From positions 1 to 8,193 of the forward strand of contig JAGDAE010000049.1 in NCBI GenBank assembly GCA_017959645.1: a stretch of 8,193 nt of DNA, written 5' to 3'. Source of the stretch: Kiritimatiellia bacterium (GTDB lineage Bacteria > Verrucomicrobiota > Kiritimatiellia > RFP12 > UBA1067). The notes under the pieces were generated by a model that was given only the letters and a program-made list of their open reading frames with translations, was not told the origin of the DNA and did not search any database. A program made the translations under genes and the position numbers. Position 1 is the first letter of the stretch, and each line of letters starts with the position of its first letter. Of the stretch, positions 1 to 7,500 are shown one piece after another.

Positions 1-362
1 AACTCGTTGCGTAGTTTTTCGTCCACCCTCGTCGAAGCGACGACGGTGACCGTGTTCGAAGCGCCGACGCCGACGTTGACAAGATATTCGCGGTTGCCGA
101 GATCATGCCGCACATGGCCGATGTCTTTGCCGCCGGAAGTTACGCCTACCCGCCCGAGTTCGTACCACGGGTCGACCTTGTAGACGATGTTGGTTCCGTT
201 CTCCGAGCCGCGCTTCAGCATAACCATGACGCTCGCGTTCGTCTCGACGGCGTCGCCCACGGTCTGCACGATGTGGCCGCCGGCGGTGTCGACATTGCAG
301 TAGACGACAATCGTCTCGCCGTTGGGCTGCGGAATGTCGTCGGGGTTTATCGACTGGCCTTC
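1..362 (-). other. Unassigned beta-rich C-terminal segment, truncated by the window edge
   Basis: About 120 residues after the LTD-like close: INPDDIPQPNGETIVVYCN, GGHIVQTVGDAVETNAS, VMVMLKRGSENGTNIVYKV, DPWYELGRVGVTSGGKD, YLVNVGVGASNTVTVVAS and VDEKLRNE. It alternates hydrophobic strands with N/G/T-rich turns, so it is probably another beta sandwich. It has one cysteine (VYCN). I recognise no family, and the natural C-terminus with any sorting signal lies outside the window. Confidence 0.45.
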
Positions 363-1316
363 GTTGACGCTGCCGGGAGTGCAGCGCATCGTCTTCGACC
401 AGACCGTGTTGGTCTCGCCGTGCGAAGATACAACTCCGAGCGAGGTTCCGGTTCCGTAGATCGAAACGCCCTTTCCCTCGTAGCTCGAACCGGTCTTCGC
501 CGCGGGAATCTGCATATCGTCGGGCCCGGCGTAGAAAAACGCGGCGTTGCGCATCTTCGAGTTGAAATCGGCGACAGAATTGGTCGGGTGGTATTCAGAC
601 ATCGCTTCACCATACCAGTTGGTGCCGATGACGACAATCTCGTGCTCGACGACTCCGCTCGAGCGCACGAGCTGTATGCCGATAGGGTCGGTCCAGAAAA
701 TCTCGCCCGAAGAGCTGAAAGTATCGGTCGGGGTGGCGAAAGACCAGGTTCCGTCGAGGGTACCGTTGTCGAAAGCGAGCTTGCCGGTTTTTCTCGAATT
801 GAGATTGCCCACTACCCTGAACGACATGTTCGACTGGGTATAGTAAGTGTCTTTCGTCGCCGAAAGATTGCCGGCGCCGAATACGGCGACGGTATTGGTC
901 ACGATAAGCCGCCTCGACGTGACCGCCTCGAGCATTCTCAGCGACCAGCCCGAGATATCGGCGCCGGCGGGGACGGCCACTTCGACGAACTGTGCGTCGG
1001 CGTCGGAGTTCAGATATCTCGAGTCGTGCGTACCGTAGATGTTGACTTCGTTTATCCAGCCCCAGCCGGGGGCGACGGCGTCGAGAATGTTGTAGGCCGA
1101 GAAAGCCTTGCCCCCGCCGTAGTCGGCGTTGTAGTCGATCGGGCGGTACCAATCGGGCGTCGACCAGTCGGCGGCGGTAAGCACGTTCGTCGCCGGCGCG
1201 CCGGAGCCGGCCTGGTACCAGATCACCTCGAGCGAATACTGGACCACCGTTCCCGGTGCCGTCGCCATCGGAACCACCGCCGAAGGCGCGGAGATGTAGC
1301 TCGAGCGGAACGTAAG
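1..1316 (-). CDS. Same-frame continuation of the giant protein after the TAG: beta module end, LTD-like domain, 3'-partial
   Basis: This minus-strand frame is open over 438 codons and runs off the window at base 1. It is the same frame as the large CDS. The translation is clearly protein-like: it opens with LTFRSSYISAPSAVVPMA, then has VVQYSLEVIWYQ, WYRPIDYN, an LTD-like segment starting INEVNIYG, TPGSVNEGQ, and later VYKVDPWYELGRVGV. If it were an independent gene, the candidate starts are ATG at 1266-1268 or GTG at 1275-1277. Only a weak purine match (GGTGG) lies about six bases before the ATG. Either start would give a protein without a signal peptide, beginning in the middle of a beta domain, which is unlikely for an extracellular type. 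It is therefore best read as the C-terminal part of the same gene, untranslated or reached by read-through if the TAG is real. The alternative is a second ORF reinitiated after the stop. Confidence 0.8.
363..1055 (-). other. Lamin-tail-domain (LTD) like segment
   Basis: It begins INEVNIYGTHDSRYLNSD, then QFVEVAVPAGADISGWSLRM, VAVFGAGNLSA, MSFRVVGNLNS, GTWSFATP, WTDPIGIQLVRSSG, EHEIVVIG and finally TPGSVNEG. The LTD signature is an opening I-N-E-V, then 'D-F/W-V/I-E-L/V ... D-L/I-S-G-W-x-L', an 'I-x-L' strand and an 'S/T-P-G-x-x-N' close, and all are present in order. Usual LTDs are about 110-150 residues. This one is about 231, with a long insertion between the I-Q-L-V strand and the TPGSVN close. 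LTDs of bacterial surface proteins are thought to be interaction domains. It lies entirely after the TAG. Confidence 0.7.
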
Positions 1317-1595
1317 CTACTTGTCGTCGGCCTCGGCCAGCTCGGCGAAGGTCTTGTTCTTCTCGGCGAGCGCGCGCCAGTTCTCGAAACCCCAAGGATA
1401 GGTGTCGGCGTGCCACCAGAGATACACCTTCGGCTTACGGTCGAGATCGATTTCGTTGGCTAGCTGGGCGGCGTAGACTTCGGCCTGTACGCCCCAGCCC
1501 TCGTTCAGTATCGGCTGCTCGCCGGAAGAAGGAACGTCGGGCACGGCGCCGGTTCCCGACATGTCGCTTCTGAAAACGCCGACGTTTATGAAGGC
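1122..1595 (-). other. E-set-like beta module 3, interrupted by the TAG
   Basis: Before the TAG: INVGVFRSDMSGTGAVPDVP, GWGVQAEVYAAQLANEIDL, RKPKVYLWWH, TYPWGFENWRALAEK, TFAELAEADDK. After it: LTFRSSYISAPSAVVPMA, PGTVVQYSLEVIWYQ, TAADWSTPDWYRPIDYNADY. The V-x-L-W strand, the A-P strand, the 'P-G-x-V-x-x-Y' strand and the closing WYRPIDY match, in order, the landmarks of intact module 1 (4569-4961). The N-terminal strands lie before the stop and the C-terminal ones after it, so termination would leave a half domain. Confidence 0.55.
1317..1319 (-). other. In-frame TAG (amber) codon interrupting the giant gene
   Basis: The plus-strand bases CTA at 1317-1319 read as TAG on the coding strand. The local reading is AEADDK, stop, LTFRSSYIS. 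Both sides are in the same frame with the same composition, and the stop falls inside one beta domain. No other TAG, TAA or TGA occurs in the 2729 other codons, which argues against general recoding of TAG. A single base change could derive it from TAC, TAT, CAG, AAG, GAG, TCG, TTG or TGG. The following codon is CTT, and I see no known stimulatory read-through element downstream. Confidence 0.95.
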
Positions 1596-4500
1596 CATGC
1601 GCGCCCTGATCGCCTCGGAGACGAGAACCTCGTCGAGAAGAACCCTGACCGCGCTCGCGTAGCCTTCGGGAACCACATCGCCGGCAGCGACGCAGCCCTC
1701 GGCGCCGGATACGCCGAGACGGAACGCGCGGTAGCTCTGTCCGGGCGAAGTCTTGTAGGAGTAGCCGGTGTAGGTCGAGTTGGAGACAGCGAAGGTGGCG
1801 AGCAGGGTCCAGACGCCGTCGTCCTCGCCGTCGAGCGAGCCGTAGAGCGCGATGCCGGCCGGCTGGTCGTCGGCTTCAGAACCAGACCCGTAGCCGTATT
1901 TTCTCGCCTTGAACGTGACCTCGCCGACGACAGTGGTGGCGAAAACCGGCGTCTGCACGAACGGTATGTGCTGGCGGTACGTCGCTTTTCCGTTCGGGTC
2001 GGCGATATCGGCGGTCGCCGACGAGTTGAGCGCGAGCGAAAGGCCGATCGCCGAAGGATCGGTCGCCGAATCGGCGAGGTACATTCTCTTTTCGCCGTCG
2101 TCGTCGCCGCCTACCATGCGAAGGTTCCAGCCCCACCAGCAGCCGGTGTCGAGCTCGGGTTCGTCGCGGCAGACGACCTTGGTGATGTAGACCTCGCCGA
2201 AGCGCGAACGGTCGGTCTCGTCCGCGACGCCGGCAACCGCGTCGGGATCGACCGCGATCCGCATCATTCCCGGCGTGCCGTGAAGGCCGAGATAGCAGCT
2301 GACCAGCCCCCCGGCGCGCTCCTCTTCGCTCATGACGGAGAAGTCGATATTGGTTACGGTCGTCCAATACGAAGTCGCAATCTCGGTATTGTGGTTGGCG
2401 ACATCGGTGTAGTTGACCCCGTTGGTCGCGATTTGCAGAACGAGCCTGGCGTTCTCCTGGGCGTTGCTGTAGGAGAAAGCGAACATTCCCAGCCCCTTGC
2501 CGCGGTCGAAATTGCCGTCGAGAAGCGGCGAGCGTATCGACGAGGCGACGTTCGCGCTCGCGCGCTTGGCGCTCAAGAGGATCTTCTTGTCTTTGATCCA
2601 CGCCGAGGTGAAGATGAAATTGGTCGCGCCGTTGCGCGAATTGTTCTCGGCCGTCCAGCCCGGAACGTACGCGCTCGCGTTCGCCCAGTGGTCGCCGCGC
2701 CACTGCCGCAAGACCACCGAATCGATCGTGACGTCGGTTCTCACGTCGTCCCAGTCGCCGTCGACGGCGATCTTCACCGAACAGTTGCCGGTCGTATAGA
2801 GCGGCAAGACGTGCGAGCCGGCCGAACCGGACGAGCCGAAGCCCTCGATCGCGACTGTACCGGCGAGCGAGAAATCGGTCTTGCCGGCGGCGGCGGTATA
2901 GACCGAGAGCGTCTGCGCGACCGGATCGGCGACGATCGCCTTGAGCCGGTAGTCGCTCGCCGTCGAGTAGCGCATGCGCCCCTGGTGGATCACCCAGAGA
3001 TCGGCGTCGAGATCGCCGTAGCAGGCCTGGAAGGCGGAGGGGAACGCGACGTCGACCGCCTTGCCGTGGCCGGTCGCGACCGCCGGCGCGGGTGCATACT
3101 GCGGATAGGCGAAGATGCCCTCGCAGTTCGAGGAGAGAACGCCGTAGGTTCCGGCCGTATGGCGCAGAGGCGACCCGTCGCGGTAGACGATGCACATCCA
3201 GTCGCCGTTCGAAGTGAAGCGGGAATCGCGAAGCGTCATCGCGTTGCGCTTCACGCCGATGGTCACTATCGTCTGGTTCACGTCGTTCGAAACCGAGATG
3301 AACATCGGCAGGTAGCTCGACGAGGCGGCGAAGCCGGCCGTTTCGGGTATGTTGAAAACGCCGTTGTCGTGGTAGTTCAGCCGCGTCGCCGTCATCTTGC
3401 CGCTGCCGTCGGGGTTCCAGCGGTAGAGCGCAAGACGCTGCCCTGACGGGTGGGGACCGTTCATGTTGCCGGCGCCGTCCCACAGAGCGGTGCGCTGCTC
3501 CCAACGCAATTCGTAGCAGCCCTTGGCCGGCTGCAGGTAGGCAACGGCCGAAAGCGCGGCGTTGCCGCTGAAATCGCGGTTGGAGTTGGCGTCAAAGGCG
3601 GCGCGGACGGCGAACGTGTAGTTGGTCATCGTCGGTTTTACCGCACCGTCGTAGTAGTTGAAATCGCTGAAATTGAGAAATTGCGAAAGCCGCGCGTTGA
3701 ACGAGACGCTTTCGAGTCCGCGTGGGGCGTTGTCGGCGTCGGTGAACTGGATGTAGCCCTTGCCGCAACCTTCCATCTGCAGCGCCGCGCCTTTGCCGAG
3801 CACGCTGTCGGTGTCGTCGGCGTAGAAGCGCGACACCCACATTCCCGGGCCGACCGACCAGTAGTTGTCGACGTCGCTGGGGAAGGGCGTGTAGGCGTCG
3901 CGTCCGCGCAGATGGCGTATGTCGTCGAAACTGGGCGTGCGCCATATGTCCTCGACCGCCGGCATGTCCGACCAGCCCGTGAAGTCCCGGGCGTACTCGA
4001 TCTTCTCGGCCGAAGTGCCTTTTTTCGAGCCGTCTTCGACCGAGTCGCCGACGAACTTCTCGTTCACCGCGTCGTGCCAGTAGTTGAAGTTCTGGTAGTC
4101 GGCGTGGACGACCGTCAGCGAAAGAACCGAGTCGTCGATCTGGAAGAGCGTGTAGCCGGTGGCGTCGTCGGTGGCGACCGTGGCGCCGTCGCCCGCGCCG
4201 CATGCGGCGATCGTCCCGGTCACCGGCAGCGTGTCGCTGTTTTCGGTCGCCTTGAAGAAATTGGTGTTGACGGCGTAGCCGGCGAGCGGGGTCTGGCGGT
4301 TCATCGCCTCGAAGCGGTATTTGACGGAGCCGGCCGCCCCCTCGGGGTTTTTGAGATAGCCGCGCCACACGTGGTCGCCGGCGAGCTCCATGGCCACGCG
4401 CTCGGTCGCGCCGCCGCGTTCGACGACGAGATCGATCGATTCGTAGTCGCTCGCGCCGTCGCGCAGCCGCACAAACCAGTCCGTGCCCAGGCTCGGGGCG

Positions 4501-7500
4501 GCGGCAATCTGCGCACGGTTGGTCATGAACGTTATCTCTTCGCTGAAGTTTCCGGTGCCGGCTCCGAGCCCGGTGTAGTCGACGTATTTGTAGTACGGGG
4601 CGTCGAGCATCGTCTCGTAGAAATATTCGAGATCGCCCTGCTTCCCGGGCAGGACGAACGGCGCGGTCGCGATGAAGCCGTTGTTCTTGTCAAGCGCGAC
4701 CGAAAGATACGATCCGTCGGCCGGCCAGAATTCCTGCTTGAGGTAGCGCCAGCGGTAGTTGAGTTTGACGCCGACGACCGCGTCGGCGGCCGGCATGCCG
4801 GAGATTCCCGGGCTGTCGAAACAAACCGCCTTTCCGCGCCCGACGAGATTGGTGTCGGCGACGGACGGGAACGGAATCGAAAACGCCCCGACCTGCCCGA
4901 GCGTCTGCTTGCCCGAACGCGTCGCGTCGTACGCGCCGAGAGTCGTCATTTCGACTTTCACCGGCGGATGCGAAACGATGATGTTGTCGATGAGAATGAA
5001 GTTCGAGATGTTGTCGGGGTCGCCGGTGTAGTTTGGATGGAGCGCGGTGCGTTCGATCCTGAATCTCGCGTTGGTGTAGCAGTTCACCGGAACGTACACG
5101 CGGTAGAAATACTTGCTGGAGCCGCCCTTTTCGACATCAAGCGCCAACTCGGTGGCCTCGACGGTCTCGCCGGCGACGCCGTTCTCGATCTTCACCGCCT
5201 TCAGCGGCATCGGATCGCTCCATTCGACCTCGGCGGCGGTCCACTGATCGGCGTTCTGGACGCCCTCGGCGACGCGGACCGCGAGCTTGAAAACCTCTTT
5301 TCCTTTATATAGATGGTTTATTCCGCCGTTCACACAGTCGAAATAGACCGTTCCGATTCCGTTGGTGAAGATGCCCGAATCGACCGCCGCGCCAAGGGTG
5401 TTGCGCATCAATATCTGTCCCGCGCCGTGCCGCGGCGTCGGCGCCGCCCCCTCGTGTTCGTAGATGGGGCAGGATGTCGCGCTGTACGGCAGGTAGTTGA
5501 GCGATTTCGAGAGCGCCGCGGTGTCGTTGGTCTGGTAGTTGTTGCCTTGGCGGCAGTCGATCAGGTGCCAGAGCTGGCGGTGACGGTTGCGGGTCCACAG
5601 AATCGACTCGGTCGCGCGGTGCAGATTGTAGCGGGCGGAAGACGGCGTCACCAGCTTGAAGATTTCCCAGTACGTGGAATACGCCGGCGAATTGTCTGCC
5701 CAGCCCTGGTTTTCGACCGGGGCTTCGGGATTGGTGTCGCGGTTCATCAGAAGAACCCTGCCCGACGCGCTCAGATCCTCCGCGCCGTCGATCGGTTCGG
5801 AATAAGGACTGTGCCCGATTACACAGACCTCGACCGGCTTCTCGATTCCGGCCCAGTACTCGCCCGGCGCGACGATGAAAGTGACGCGGTAGTATCCGAC
5901 CGCGGTGGCCACGATATTGGTCGTCTCTTCGCCGGTGTCGTAGCTTCTGAACACGTATATCGGCTCCCCGTCGGTCTGGTAGGCCGCCGAGCCGAGCGAA
6001 AGCGCCGGGTTTTCGCCCTCGTTCCACTGCAGCGAGACGGAAGGCTCGGTAACCCAGTGGTTCACGAGCGGGGTCTTGGACGTATCGCGCGTCGCCGCGC
6101 CATAGGATGCCGTCGCGCCCGATGCCGTTTCGCCGGCGGAATATTCCGGCATTTCCGGCAGCCGCTTGCCGACGACCGGGCCCCAGCACATGTAGACGAC
6201 CGAATCCTTCGAAAACTCCGGTATGAGAACCGAGAAGTTGACGCCCGAGCGCACATACGCGTACACGTTGCCGTCGGCGTCGCAGAACCTGACGTCGCTG
6301 TAGTCGTTGAACGCTTTGGTGCGGTCGGTGGTCTGGAACCGTATCGTGACGAGCGCGTTCGACATCGCCGCGCCCGGATAGGTCGGAAACGTCACCTTGC
6401 GGAACCAGCCGAGCGAATCGAGCGGGCACTCATTCTCGCCGAGAATCAGGAATTTCACCGGCTCCGCCGTCGCCCCCTGGTAGTTCGGCGTCGCAATTAT
6501 CTCGGCGCCCACGCCGTATTCGCCGGCTACGGACGGCTTTTCGTCGAGAGCGTTGCCGTCGGCGTCGAAATAGGTGTAGACTACCGGGACGGCGTTGGTG
6601 CTTATCTTGTACACGCAAGACGGCTCGTTCGCGGTTTCGCCTTCGCGCCAGCCCGCGAGCTTGAGATCGCGGATGAAGTTGACGAGCCGCTTGTTTTCGT
6701 CGAGTTTCGCCTCGCCGACCGTTATGACCGGGGTTTTGGTTATATAGGACTTGCCGGACGGCACCGCCGGCACCGTCTCGCCGACAACCGGGCCCCAGCA
6801 CATGTAGAACGAAAGATCCGGCTCCAGTTTCGGCACGATCACCGACAAGGTCTTGGCCTGCCCGTCGTCCCAGGAATCGACCGTGTGCGGATAGACATTG
6901 CCGACCGGATCGCAGAACCGGATGTCGCTACCGTCGTTATAATAGGATATATAGTCGTACGCCGCCGGTACCGTAACCGTGATTTTTGTCGCGAAAGGCG
7001 TGGAAACCGAACCCTGGACCGACAGTTTCGCGAAAATTCCGAGCCCTTCGAGCGGCGATTCGGCCGCATCGAGAATTCTGAACTCGACCGGACCGGCGCT
7101 CGCGCCTGCGTAGTCGACAGTCTCGTCGATGCGCGCGCGCAGGCTGTAGATGCCCGGCTCGGACGGCTTGTCTGCCAGTTCCGCATTTTCGCCGTCGTAA
7201 TAGACGTAGACGACGCCGTTGGTGGTCGCTCGGTAGATGCACACCGGCTCGAAAGGCGTCTCGCCGATCCGCCAGCTCGCGATCGCGAGACCGTTCAGAT
7301 GGTTCTGGAGCTGCTTGGAGTGGTCTTTTTCGCACGCCGCCGCCTCGAATTCCGCAGCCGTATCCGCGAAAGTTCCGCGAGCCGGAATCGCCGGAACCGT
7401 CTTGCCGACGACCGGACCCCAGCACAGATAGTAGATCTTGCCCGCCTTGAGTTCCGGAACGATCGCGCCGACGGACAGGGTTTCGCCGTCCCATTCCCGC

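Noticed and set aside
1266..1268. ATG as the true start of a separate downstream gene
   Set aside because: Only a weak GGTGG precedes it, the product would lack a signal peptide, and it would begin within a beta module whose first half lies before the TAG. It is kept as a minor alternative.
1317..1319. Pyrrolysine or code-15-like use of TAG
   Set aside because: Only one TAG occurs in 2730 codons and the protein is not a methylamine methyltransferase. There is no evidence for recoding beyond this one codon.
607..1416. A minus-strand ORF in another frame overlapping the TAG, possible frameshift continuation
   Set aside because: Its product is Arg-rich low-complexity. The good protein sequence stays in the original frame on both sides of the TAG, so no frameshift is needed.
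105..1463. A 452-codon open frame on the plus strand crossing the TAG region
   Set aside because: Considered as an alternative gene explaining the TAG. Its product is Arg/Val/Gly-rich and motif-free, while the minus frame opposite shows an LTD-like domain.
1968..3446. A 492-codon open frame on the plus strand
   Set aside because: Same shadow character (Arg/Val/Asp-rich, no motif) and fully antisense to the continuous minus-strand frame.
3450..5312. A 620-codon open frame on the plus strand
   Set aside because: It is antisense to the real gene. The translation is rich in Arg, Val, Asp and Gly without domains, which is typical of a shadow frame opposite GC-rich codons.
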